A DNA stretch of 64,000 nt. Origin: Pyropia yezoensis (Eukaryota; Rhodophyta; Bangiophyceae; Bangiales; Bangiaceae). Below are positions 30,598 through 40,751 of the stretch, piece after piece (position 1 is the stretch's first letter; the number at the start of each line of letters is the position of its first letter). The notes under the pieces were generated by a model. The model was given only the letters and a program-made list of their open reading frames with translations. It was not told the DNA's origin and ran no database searches. Where the stretch lies: NCBI GenBank assembly GCA_009829735.1, contig CM020619.1, positions 4,231,727 to 4,295,726 of the forward strand. Direction: 5' to 3'. The position numbers and the translations under genes are program-made.

Positions 30598-32545
30598 ATG
30601 GCCGGTTCGGACCCCCCGTCGTCCGGGGAGTACACGGGTGACGCACGTACTTCAGTGCCTCCGAATACTGGTGAGACACAGGTGGGTTTACCTGGGGTCG
30701 CAGAGGGACTAGAGGTCCCTCAAGCCAGCAGGACTGGAAGTGCGGGCGGGCAACAGGCCACCCCGACTCAGTCGGGAGTTCACTCGGGTGACACTTCTGA
30801 TGTGGGTGGGCCGAAGTCTGGCCACCGTGTGGCACACTCAACGGGAACGTCCCAAGGGGTGAGGACTGTCCCCGCGGGTTCTACTCGGGTTGGAACCAAC
30901 TTTGGCTCCGAGCCGTCGCCAGTTAGGCTTTCGGAGGACGGCGGACCTCCGTTGGTCCGCGATGGGCTCGCGCCCATGCCCCCGGTTGAGACCCAAGAAG
31001 ATAGTGGTTACCCCTCAGGTGGACTCCTGGAGGCGGACCGAGACTCAACTTGAGTCGACAATCCACTCCTCGCGGAAACTGTCCGGCGGGAGGCGACCAA
31101 TGTGTTGCGGCAGACTTTGCCGGACCTGGTGGTCACAATGGCGAATACTATTCTGAATCAGATTGCGGCGAGTTTGCCAGACGGCTTCAATGTCCAGACC
31201 GGATTGGGGCTTTCGAGCCCGCAGGCGCAGGCGGGATCTCCCCCGACGCCTGTTTCGGGTCGCCCGGAACAGGGGGCGACACCTGTGACTCCAAACGAGG
31301 GAGCCACACCACTCTCGGTGGGGCGTACGCGCCTCACGTGGGAGTCCCCCTCGGAAACGGCGGCGGCTACACGAGGCTCGCCGCGGCAGACAGCAGGCAC
31401 GGCGGGTCAACTTACCCCAGTGCCTCAGCGGCTTTTTCTCCAACGTGAGGTGCCGCCCAAGATCCAGGTAGCCAACCCGGTCTACCAGAGGATCTTTGAC
31501 TGTGAGACCTATGCCCTCCACAACAAGTCGGTGGCGTCCGGTCCTATTCAGGCCCGAGCCAAGGGCCGTGCCAAGAAAAATGCACTTCACTCTTTTGGGC
31601 ACAAAGCGGAATGGGATGGAACTCCCCCCCTCCGTGTCTTTGAGTTCCTACGTCGTTTCACAAAAGCCTGTGACGACAAAGCCATAAGTGAAGGCATGGC
31701 TTTCTATATGCTACAGGAGTTTACGAAGGGCGACCTGCGGACAGAACTTATCTCCGTCATGCCCAGTTCCTAGAGTGGAGGCGCTGGTGAGATGATGTCC
31801 TATTTGGAGCTCGTCAACTGGTTGTTGAGAGCCATGGTTGATGAAGCGGCGTTGGCTTCTCAAGTCGAGGAGTTTACGCAAGCCCATCAGGAAGAGGCGG
31901 AGGACGAGTTGTCCTTTGCGGAGCGGGATCGTAAGCTCAACAATCTTTGTGGGTTTCTTCATCCACGAGCTGTGGTGAAGAGTCGGTTTGTGGAGGGGCT
32001 CCATTGGTCAGTCCGGATGGAGACTCGGGAGCAAAACACTGCCCGGGCGACCCTGGCCGAGTTGGCTAGATTCGCCTACCGCAGAGGCGAGGCCTAGCGC
32101 AAGTTGCGGGAGGAACAACGCCAGGAGCGTCAGGCCGAGTTGGCCAAGGAACGCGAGGAGGCGCACCAGGCCAGAGGGGTTGAGAGAGGCACGCCGAACC
32201 CGCAAGGAGAGGGTGGTAGCTGCCGTGGGAACTTCCCAGGGTATCCCTTCGTCTTCCCCAGTTGGGAAGATCCCTCCCGGGACAGACAATCGGTGTTGGA
32301 ACTGCAACTCCGGTGGTCACTGGGCATATGATTGCCCCAAGTTGAGTAAACGCATCCAACAACTTGTTAGGAATGCGAGTAAAAAGTTGGCTACGAACGA
32401 AGTACGTTCACGCCGCGAGGGTGGGTCTCGACCGGTAGTGGCGGTCGCCACACCCTCTGCGGAGGGGGCGGACACGTCGTCCTCGGACTCGTCGTCTTCC
32501 CCTTCGTCCTCAGATTCGGACGCCAAGTCGGCGGGAAACGAATGA
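30598..32545 (+). pseudogene. Gag of gypsy family 1, copy B
   Basis: The ATG at 30598 follows the PBS by 100 bp. The protein starts with a long Ser/Gly/Pro-rich region, then a capsid-like part (LRVFEFLRRFTKACDDKAIS) and the CCHC knuckle CWNCNSGGHWAYDC near 32300. In-frame stops occur at 31051 (TGA), 31771 (TAG) and 32095 (TAG), each followed by continued protein-like sequence, and the frame changes between about 32100 and 32220. It ends at 32545 just after the slippery heptamer. Each of the three stops is one C-to-T change from a sense codon. The same defects occur in copy A wherever it has the sequence. Family-2 Gag has the same organisation but is intact. Confidence 0.85.
32533..32539 (+). 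promoter_or_regulatory. GGGAAAC -1 frameshift heptamer
   Basis: In the gag frame it reads G GGA AAC GAA TGA, the canonical X XXY YYZ slippery pattern, one codon before the gag stop. Protease and pol continue in the -1 frame (GGG AAA CGA). Family 2 has the same heptamer at the same place. Confidence 0.65.
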
Positions 32546-35500
32546 CCGTTGGAGCTGGTCGTCCGAAGCTCACAACGGCAGCCTCGGCCAAGTGGGCCAA
32601 GAGGACGAATCAACCGTGCCGGATACTGCGGCGACCTAAGGGAGTCCGCCCACCTCGGGTAGGACTCCGCAAGAACGTAAACCCACGTCGGGTCATCGCG
32701 GTGCTGACGGGTGAGAACTTCCAGGTGGCTGGACGGGTGCAACTTGCCCCCGGCCGCGCCTGTTGTGCCCGTATCGTACTTGATACCGGGTCAGGAGCCT
32801 CCTTGATACGCAAGTCGCTATTACCAAAGGAGATGAAGCTCCAACGCTGAAAGTCTAAAGCTGACCATCTGATCGATATCAATGGCGGGGTACTTCCCAT
32901 CGTTGGTGCCGTGACCCCACCAACTAGGTTGGGAACCCATGAGGTCGACGTGACCTATGGCGTAGTCGAGAATATATCGGTACCCCTGCTTCTGGGTACC
33001 CCTTATGTTGTAACACAAGTGCGTTTGATTTGTGGCCCTGAGTACTGGGTCAAGTTGATGAATGGGGAGACCATCCCCATCCTTGGTAAGGGAGAGTCTG
33101 TGGCTCCCGTGACAGTCTCACAGTCGAAGCCTGTTTGCTCTGTGAGAGAAGGGTTTACTGCTACCCTGCGTTTAGCCCGTAAAGTCACGTTGCTCCCCAA
33201 CTCGGTGGCGCACGTTGACGTTGTAACTGATTATACGGGGAACGGGCTGGTGCACCCTCACCCCCGTCTTGCTCGCAAGCACCAAGTGCATGTTGGCCTT
33301 GGCACGATGGACTCCAAAGCCGGAGTCCCGTGGAGGATCCAGGTGATGAACCTGAGCTCGTCGCCCAAGTACTTCAAGTCGGGAGCCAAGTTGGGCTATA
33401 TCGTCAAACACGAGGGACCGGTAGTAGCGGTCACCCTCAACGCGGGCGCAAGTAGCGACCCGAAGTCCGGAAAGGAGAAGCATCAAGCCAAGTCGGCCGC
33501 CTCTTCTTGGCCCCATGTGAACATGGAGGGTGTTCCACCCAGGTTGAGGGTTCAAGTTGAACGCCTCTTGGACCAATATCACAAGTTGTGGGATGGTCAA
33601 TTGGGACTCATGAGAGCCACCCAACACCGGATCGAGTTGAAGCCCGGTGCACCCCCTATACGCCAACAACCGTATAGCGGAGGACCCCGTTCAAGGGCCC
33701 TCGTTAAGGAGCAAGTTGCTCGCATGGAGGCCCTCGATGTGATCGAGGCCAGCAACGCCGAGTGGGCGAGTCCGGTGGTTATCGTCCCCAAAGTTGATGA
33801 GACCCCCCGGTTCTGTATCGACTACCGTAAGCTCAACGAGAGTACTGTGAAGGACAGTTATCCCCTACCTAGGATGGACGACTGTCTGGACTCTCTGGGG
33901 GAGGCAAACGTGTTCTCTACCCTAGACTGTAACGCGGGGTACTGGCGAATTCCCATTGCCCCGGAGGACAGGCATAAAACTACCTTTACCTGTCACTGTG
34001 GTACCTACCAGTGCAAGCGTCTACCGTTCGGTCTGTGTAACGCGCCGGCAACTTTCCAGCGCGCTATGGACATGATTCTGGCCGGAGTACGGTGGCAGAT
34101 CTGTCTCGTGTACCTAGATGACATCATTGTGTTCTCCCAAAGTCCGGAGGAGCACATCGGCCATCTTGGCCAGGTGTTCAAGCTACTTGCTGACGCCGGT
34201 GTGTCACTGAAGGCTAGTAAGTGCCACCTCTTCACTCAGGAGGTGGAATACTTGGGACATGTTGTCCGTCCGGGACGTCTCAGTGTCAACGAGAAGAACT
34301 TGAGGGCCATCCCTAAGGCTCAGTACCCCCGGACCCAGACCCAGATGAGGAGCTTCCTCGGGATGTGTAACGTGTACCGACCTCTCACCAAAGGCTTCGT
34401 CAAGTTGGCGAACCCGCTGAATGAGCTCGTTAGCTCAACGCTACCGAAGAACCTACCTCCCCCAAGTCGGGTGGAGCAGGAATCCTTTGAGACTCTTCGG
34501 GACCTTCTGCTGAAGCCCCCTATCTTGGCTATTCCCAGGTTGAGAGGCCACTACATCCTGGACGTGGACGCTAGCTACGACCAACGTGGTTGTGTGTTGC
34601 TTCAGCAGCAGCCGGACAAGGAGTACTTGCCGGTGGGATACTTCAGCGAGGGGCTGAACTCGGCCGAGAAGAACTATGGAGTCACCGAGTTGGAAGGACT
34701 CGCAGTGGTGTGGGCGGTGACGTCACTTCGTCACTACCTAGAGGGTGAGAAGTTCTTCATCCGCTGTGACCACCGCGCGTTGCAGTTCATCTTTAAGACG
34801 GATTGCGCGAACACCCGTCTCAATCGGTGGAGGGTGCGACTGGCACCCTTCAACTTTGATATTGAGTACCGCCCTGGCAGGCAACATGCCCTTGCCGACG
34901 GCCTTTCTCAGGTACCTACCGAGGGGCTGGACACTAACCCAGTCGATGAGGACATCCCCATCGTGGGGGTAGTCACGCGCTCGGGTCAGGTGTTGAACCC
35001 CGAGGCGCCAGGGAACAAGAAGTACTTGCCCCTGTCCCTGGACGAGGTGGTGAGGGCCCAGGCCGAGGATCCCTTCTGCAAGTCGCAGAGGGATACACTG
35101 GATACAGTGGCGGAGACGCGGTTCTTTCTGGGAGACGATGGCCTCCTCATGAGGAGGGGGGTATTCCAGGGGACCGAACAACTTGTCGTCCCCGCATCCC
35201 TCAAGGACAGTATCCTTGAGAGGGAGCACAACGCTCCCATGGGTGGAAACCTGGGATCTAGTAAACTGTACCAGACCCTGAGGACCAGGTACTACTGGCC
35301 GTCCATGGTGGTGGACATCTACAGATGGGTGGCTGCCTGCACAAGTTGTGCACAGAACCGTCTGATGGAACGGCGGCCTACTACGGCTATGCTATTGTTC
35401 CCGGCCAAGGAGCCCTTTGCCGCATTGGCGATGGACATCCTTGGGCCACTGCTAGTGACCGAGGAGGGCAACCAGTACCTCCTGGTCATCTGTGACCGCT

Positions 35501-36525
35501 TCACGAAACTTACGCGAGCGATCCCACTGGCAGAGATCACGGCCATGTCGGTCGTGTCAGCCTTCCTAGATCACTGGGTTGCCGCGTATGGCATTCCGGA
35601 TAGTACACTATCGGACAATGGACCGCAATTTACGTCTGTACTGTTTCAGGGAGTGCTGGGTATGTTGGGGGTTAAGGCAAACTATACTACCCCCTACCAC
35701 CCACAAACTAATGGGCAGGTGGAGCGCTTCAACAAAACTATTGTTCGGCAGCTGCGCCACTATGTGAGTGAGCATGTGAAAACGTGGGACCAATACATTT
35801 CTATTCTTACCACTGCCTACAATTCGCAGGTTCACTCATCTACCGGGGAAGTACCCCTCGCTTTTGTGACCCCCCGTCGCGTGCGGTCTATTGCCGTGCG
35901 GCGGCTGCTCCCAACTAGGGAGGATGGTGGCAGTACGCCTACGCCTACTGAGAGTAAGGCGGAGTTCGCTGCTAGGCTTGACAACCTCATCCCTAAAGTC
36001 AGGGCTGAGATGGACAAAGCACAAAAGCGCTACAAGCGTACTTTTGACAAAAAGGTGCGCAATGCTAGGCCTGTCCCCGAGCAGGGTGACTGGGTGCTGG
36101 TACACTCACACACCCCAACTGGGGGTAAGTTGGTATTCCAGACGAAGGGGCCGTACCCGGTCCTTCGTGCTGATGGGCGGCGGTTCACCATCGAAAGTGA
36201 CGATGGGGTCCGCACAGTGAACGGACAGGACATGGTCAAAGTTGCACCACCGCCTGCAGGCGACCCAGCTTGGGCGCGTTCACTGAAAGCGTGGCGCCTC
36301 CCCTCGCTGCCTGCGGCCAGACAGGGCCCGCAGGAGTACGTGTTCGATAAGTTCATCGACCACGGCTGGGATGAGGACACTGACCGCCTCATGTTGAGGT
36401 TGCGTTGGTTCGGCTACAAGGCCGAGGATGATACGTGGGAGTATGTGGAGGACCTTCCCGCTGAGAAGGTCCGGGCATACTGCGCCCGGAATGATATAGA
36501 CCCTAACAGCCCTCCCACAACGTGA
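32533..36525 (+). pseudogene. Pol of gypsy family 1, copy B
   Basis: Read from the frameshift site: a basic linker, aspartic protease (LDTGSGAS at about 32780), an in-frame TGA at 32848, then an uninterrupted 1204-residue stretch. RT motifs include RFCIDYRKLN, STLDCNAGYW, LPFGLCNAPATFQRAMD and the catalytic YLDDIIVF. RNase H has DVDASYDQRG. The integrase zinc finger has HNAPMGGNLG, where the second zinc His of the usual HHCC pattern is Asn, then CTSCAQN. The DDE core shows MDILGPL, SDNGPQF and NGQVERFNKT. The C-terminus (LRWFGYKAEDDTWEYVEDLP) is chromodomain-like. Gag-side and protease-side stops make it non-autonomous. The same TGA is present in copy A. Confidence 0.92.
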
Positions 36526-36636
36526 GGGAAGGCCGGGAGGTAGTGCCAAGAGAGTGCTTCAAGTCGAAGTGGTACGCAGAGTGGCTTTTAACTACAGCCC
36601 TAACCCTCACACTCTCACAACAAAGGCAGCTGCCAA

Positions 36637-37975
36637 CTAGGCATGCATGCTAGACTCTCCAGCCCCGCGGCCCTCGCCCTCACGTGGAGGCGAGCGGCGT
36701 GACCCCCGCCGACGACGCTCCCCACCAGTCGGCGGGGCCGGCGGCTCCAAGTCGGAACCGTCGCGCCCCTCACGGTCGCGCAAGTGGCGACGACCGCGGC
36801 TACCCTTCCGTTTAGTCTTGCGCGCAAGTTGGCGACGCAGACGCCGGACCGACTCCGACTCTGACGGAGTAGAGGACTCCGAGACGGAATAAGACAACTC
36901 GTTTGCCGACACGGAGGGAGAGCGCCGCGAGTGGCGGCGACGACGGCGAGGAGGCGAGTACGCCCGGCTCGCGCGACGTTCGCCACGCCCAAGTGGGGCT
37001 GGCTGGGGCATAATAGCCCCAATGCGAGCCAACTCGGCCGTCATAAACTCCGCCACCGACTCGCAACTCGCGGTCGCCACTGCAGTACGAACGCGCTCCT
37101 CAAGTTGAGGAGTCTCGGAACTCTGTAGGGTTGCGGTCGACGCGGCCAACCAGTAAATGGTGCGCACCAACGTGGTGATCATCATCTCTGAGGTTAGAGG
37201 CGTGGGCGGTAACACCAACTTGGGGTATACCGTCAGGAGGGTGGCCCCCAAGTTGGGGGACACCGGGGTGGACGACTCAATGGCCACGCTAATCGGGATG
37301 TCCCCGTGCGGCTTTTAGGGGACAGGAGGATGCGGAGGGGCACGCCGCGGTGGCGGTGCTCGAGTGTAATTGCGAGCCCTACTCGGGGCCCCCGCAGTGG
37401 GTTGCGGCAGTAAACCCTCGTGAGTAGGCACGGCCATAACTATGGGCTTGTCCGGGGGTGGCGCAGTGTGGCGATCCATCCCCGGGGCATACGGGTAGTC
37501 CCCGATGCCCAGCCCCTCTCGTAGTACCACACGGCCGTCGTGAAGTTCACAAGCGACCCATACGAACTGGCGAAGTGGGCCATCGTCCTTGGGCCCGCGG
37601 TTGGGGCGGCGCAGCTTGTGCTTAATGCTGTCCCCCTCGATAAACTTATGGAGCCGGAGCATCTCCTCAAGTAGAGCGAGTAGTCCTGATGAGCACCCCT
37701 CAGCGACTAGCTGAGGGGTGAGCTGTTCCAAACCTTGGATAAGCCGAAGGGGAAGATGCCAGAGCATCCCCCGCCGCAGGACACAAGACACCCAGGTCGA
37801 CATGACCTCGAGGAGCCACTGGGTGGCCAACATGGCCCACACCAGGTGATCAGGGCCAGCCGTCAACATGACGGAGCCGAAGTGGTCGAGTAACCGTGGT
37901 AGCAACGCAGGGAACCCGTAGGGGACCTCAACTTGAGGCCACCACTCGGGCTTCTTGGAGTAGTACTGCTCCGGT
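36637..37975 (-). pseudogene. Antisense accessory ORF of gypsy family 1, copy B (truncated)
   Basis: Mirror of 23777-25114. The distal part (36637-37287) is nearly identical to copy A, and the same in-frame stop lies at 37315-37317. Beyond it (37318-37905) the two copies differ at roughly one residue in eight (for example VVLREGLGIGDYPYAPGMD against VVLRAGLGIGDYPYAPAVD). The gene is cut at about 37975, before its N-terminus, and unrelated sequence follows. Confidence 0.72.
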
Positions 37976-38146
37976 CAAAATGACGTCACCCTGTGGGGGC
38001 GCTTTTGAAAAGGGGACACGCTCCTGGACTATTGCTTCCAGCTGTTCCAATGAAACGACATCGACTTGACGCGCGTCACACCAGATATTGGTCGCGATGG
38101 CGTGGAGGGAGACGACCGGACGCCTCCCTAACAAGCGACTCGCGTG
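37976..38146. other. Unassigned sequence between copy B and the Harbinger element
   Basis: A minus-strand frame (38134 down to about 37976) reads MLGRRPVVSLHAIATNIW... without a stop and is protein-like, but I recognise no family. It may be a fragment of a gene or element cut by the rearrangement that truncated copy B. Confidence 0.3.
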
Positions 38147-38488
38147 ATGGCCACGAACAGAGGCAAGCGAAAGCGGATGGGCGACCAGGGCGCGATGGCC
38201 TCGCTAGCTGCCAATTCAACCGCCCTCACCCAAGCTATCACTAAGCAGGCTGGCTTTAGTGAGCTGGCCACGCTCTCTGAGACTTTAAAAAACCTGCGCG
38301 AGGCCGACGCTGATCCGCGCTTCATTTCCGCTGTGGAGCAGAAGCTGGAGCGGATTCTGTTCCCGCCGTCTGTACCTGCGGCGCCGGGGACGGACGCAAG
38401 TGGTGCCGGATCGTCGCGTGCCGAATCCGAGGGTGAGCGTGTGGGTGATTGTGTTGGGCGGGAGGATGAGGCAGAGACGTTCATGTAG
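38147..38488 (+). CDS. Possible second ORF of the PIF/Harbinger element (C-terminal part)
   Basis: 113 residues, beginning basic (NRGKRKRMGDQG), followed by an amphipathic helical region (ATLSETLKNLREADADPRFISAVEQKLERILF) and an acidic Ser/Glu-rich tail. It converges on the transposase with 74 bp between stops. PIF/Harbinger elements typically encode a transposase and a separate Myb/SANT-like DNA-binding protein, and the helical C-terminus would fit the latter, but no Myb repeat is visible. Its 5' part may have been lost at the 37975 junction or lie in an unseen exon. The assignment rests on context only. Confidence 0.45.
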   Translation: MATNRGKRKRMGDQGAMASLAANSTALTQAITKQAGFSELATLSETLKNLREADADPRFISAVEQKLERILFPPSVPAAPGTDASGAGSSRAESEGERVGDCVGREDEAETFM

Positions 38489-38562
38489 GCTTTTCTGTCT
38501 TATCGGTTTTATTACTTTGTGTCGCAGGTGACTTAGGTTTACGCATGCACAAGCCGTCTGCC

Positions 38563-39753
38563 TCAGAACACAGGCCCCGCACCCGGGCGAAGCAGCCCCA
38601 TATCCTCCACTCCGCGCGTCATTCTAACCCTCAGGTCGGAACGCTCACGGTCCCGGCGGCGCCCACGTTGGTCAGGACCGACCATATCTGTCGGAGGGAG
38701 TGACGCTTGACCCCCAACTTGGTCGTTACCCCACGGCCCATGGGCACAGTTCCTTGCAGAAGCATCGCCCTGGCAAAAGTTATGCAAGCGAAAACACGAA
38801 CGCAGAAGGCTCGGTCTCTTGGGAAAAGGCACACGCAAAGGGCGCCAAAACACACCCCATCGCCACGAAAGCATGCCAAAAACATGCTCGATGTGGATGC
38901 GGCTTGATGACTGATAAAAGGTGTAACCATCCTTCCAGCGTTCACCTCGCCCACCGCCTGGCCAAGGTACGGCCAATACCTCGCTGGCAGCATATGCATC
39001 GTCAGCCACAATGCAATGGCCGTTGGCAATCAAAGCCGCCGTCAGCTCGTGGACAGGGTTCAATAACGTCCGACCAAGTCGCGTGCAGGCAAACGCTGTC
39101 GAGTCATGGGTAGCACCAGGGCTCGTGCAGCTCATCCACCGAAACTTGTAATCGGCGTCGCAGATCGCCTGGGCGTCGAACGAGTAGAAGCCCTTCTTTG
39201 AGTAGTAATCCGCGACGCATTGGACGTCAGACGGCAGAGGCTGCTGCTGGCGTATCGCGACGCCGTTCAAAGCCCCAATCACGTTCCCAAACGGGGACCC
39301 CCGACGGCGCTGGAAGCCACCCGCGTAATCCAGCCGTCGGTCTCGGCTGCTCAGCTTGAAGTCAGGATCCAGCGCTGGAGTGGCATTGATGGCATCAATC
39401 ACCTCCCAGAGCGCCAGGTAGAACGTGGCGGGGTGGACACCAAAAACCGCGCAGATGTCCACATAGCTGCCGCCGCCCAAGTACCTGAGCGCCGGAGCCG
39501 TGCGATGCAGTGGGGACAGTCCGCGGCGCGGAAGGCGGGGGCGCAAGACAGCCACCAAGCTCCTGACAGCGTCTGCCGGCATCCGCATTGCGCGGGCGAA
39601 GTTGGCACCGTAGCGGGCCTTCACATCCTCAACAGTAATAGGGATGTTTACATCAGGGGGAGGAGAAGCAAACAACCCGGGCCAACTATACATGGTGGCC
39701 GCTACGTTGATGTCGTGGGCTGTAGCGGCAGTCCGCCAGGCCGGGCGGTACAT
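38563..39753 (-). CDS. PIF/Harbinger transposase (HARBI1-like), first catalytic Asp replaced
   Basis: 396 residues from the first ATG at 39753; the frame is open to 39849, where only TTG is available, so an upstream exon is possible. It carries the DDE_Tnp_4 layout: a helix-turn-helix-like part (PALRYLGGGSYVDICAVFGVHPATFYLALWE), FGNVIGALNGVAI, FYSFDAQAICDADYKF, SCTSPGATHDSTAF, CIVADDAYAAS and HIEHVFGMLSWRWGVF. In active family members the first catalytic Asp lies in GxxDGxxI; here it is Asn (residue 163). The later acidic residues are kept: Asp217 in THDS, Asp251 and Glu289. The frame is otherwise intact. It may be a recently inactivated transposase or a binding-only derivative; a sequencing error at one base is also possible. 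Confidence 0.85.
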   Translation of the reverse strand: MYRPAWRTAATAHDINVAATMYSWPGLFASPPPDVNIPITVEDVKARYGANFARAMRMPADAVRSLVAVLRPRLPRRGLSPLHRTAPALRYLGGGSYVDICAVFGVHPATFYLALWEVIDAINATPALDPDFKLSSRDRRLDYAGGFQRRRGSPFGNVIGALNGVAIRQQQPLPSDVQCVADYYSKKGFYSFDAQAICDADYKFRWMSCTSPGATHDSTAFACTRLGRTLLNPVHELTAALIANGHCIVADDAYAASEVLAVPWPGGGRGERWKDGYTFYQSSSRIHIEHVFGMLSWRWGVFWRPLRVPFPKRPSLLRSCFRLHNFCQGDASARNCAHGPWGNDQVGGQASLPPTDMVGPDQRGRRRDRERSDLRVRMTRGVEDMGLLRPGAGPVF

Positions 39754-40751
39754 GGCCGCGCGTCTGTCGCGGAGGAGACCACTGCCATCGATATCGGGTA
39801 GGAGTGTTTGTAAATGGCGCACCAAGGTCGAGGCTAAATCGACACGCAATTCTTACATTTATCTTCCTCGGCTGTGTAGTTACTTGTCGTGCGGTTGTGC
39901 CTGCGCTCATCCTTTCGCAGCCCCGGGCCCCGGGGATGCGCTGCGTGTGCCCTGCGAACACCGTCTGCGAACAGGCATGAGCTTAAACCGTAGCCGGTGT
40001 GACCTTCTTGCGCCGCTTGTGGCGCCCCACGCCAGGTTGGCCAGGCACCTACGCGGAAATTCCAGAGGGTTTTGACTAACCCTATTGTCCTTGGCCCTGG
40101 CCTTGGCACTCCGGACGCGCTGGACAAGCCTCGCCTCACGTAGCGTGTCGACTACTTCCGGTCGCCAGCTCGTGAGAGCGTTCCTTCGCGTAGTAATATA
40201 AGTCTCGAGAATGGCGACGTCCTCCGTTGCCGGGTCAGCTTCAAGAAATATCACAATGACCGCGCACACCATGGCAGCCACCTCTTGGGTGTTGGTGGCG
40301 GAACAGGAGCAACGCTTGCTATGACTGGGCGTAGCCAGCCCATGATGGGTGGGGGGGTCTCAAAGATGTGCGGTGGACGGGAACCGAGGCAAGGGCGCTA
40401 GACCTCTCTGGCAAGGTGCACAGTGCGGCGGGCAGGGAGGGGTGTTTGCGTGATTGACGTGCCTCGTGTCTGTTCTACTTCTCCTCGACGACCAATTGAT
40501 CCGTTCGTGAGGATCAATCGTTCCGGTCCCGGAATCGTCGATTCCGGCTTCTCCTCGTACGAAAACGACGCTTCGGGAGACTTCGATATTGCCATTTGAC
40601 GCTTCACAGCTGTTCAGGCGTTCACGCACGAGTGGCGGTGGCACACTCTGTAGCTGACGAGGAGCTGCATGCCATGCACAAAACGCTTCGTTGCAGTTCT
40701 GCTTTCCGCTGCCCGCCCCCGCTCAATGTGGCACCAATGAACATGGCCCAA
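39754..40751. other. Unassigned region upstream of the Harbinger transposase
   Basis: A minus-strand frame at 40281-39907 begins MAAMVCAVIVIFLEADPATEDVAILETYITTRRNAL and could be a 5' exon of the transposase gene, since that gene lacks a good start, but I found no convincing splice pair. From 40,320 to 40,750 I see no coding signal. Confidence 0.3.

Larger units (their letters stand above)
23777..37975. mobile_element. Inverted duplication of gypsy family 1 (arms about 6.4 kb)
   Basis: Every open frame in 23777-30221 has its mirror image in 31530-37975, with paired coordinates summing to 61751. The pol proteins of the two arms differ at about six of 1204 residues. The unique centre, 30222-31529, holds the split LTR, primer-binding site and the start of gag of copy B. 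Copy A (minus) keeps its 3' LTR but lacks its 5' end; copy B (plus) keeps the 5' end but lacks its 3' LTR. Both share the same nonsense codons. Confidence 0.9.
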
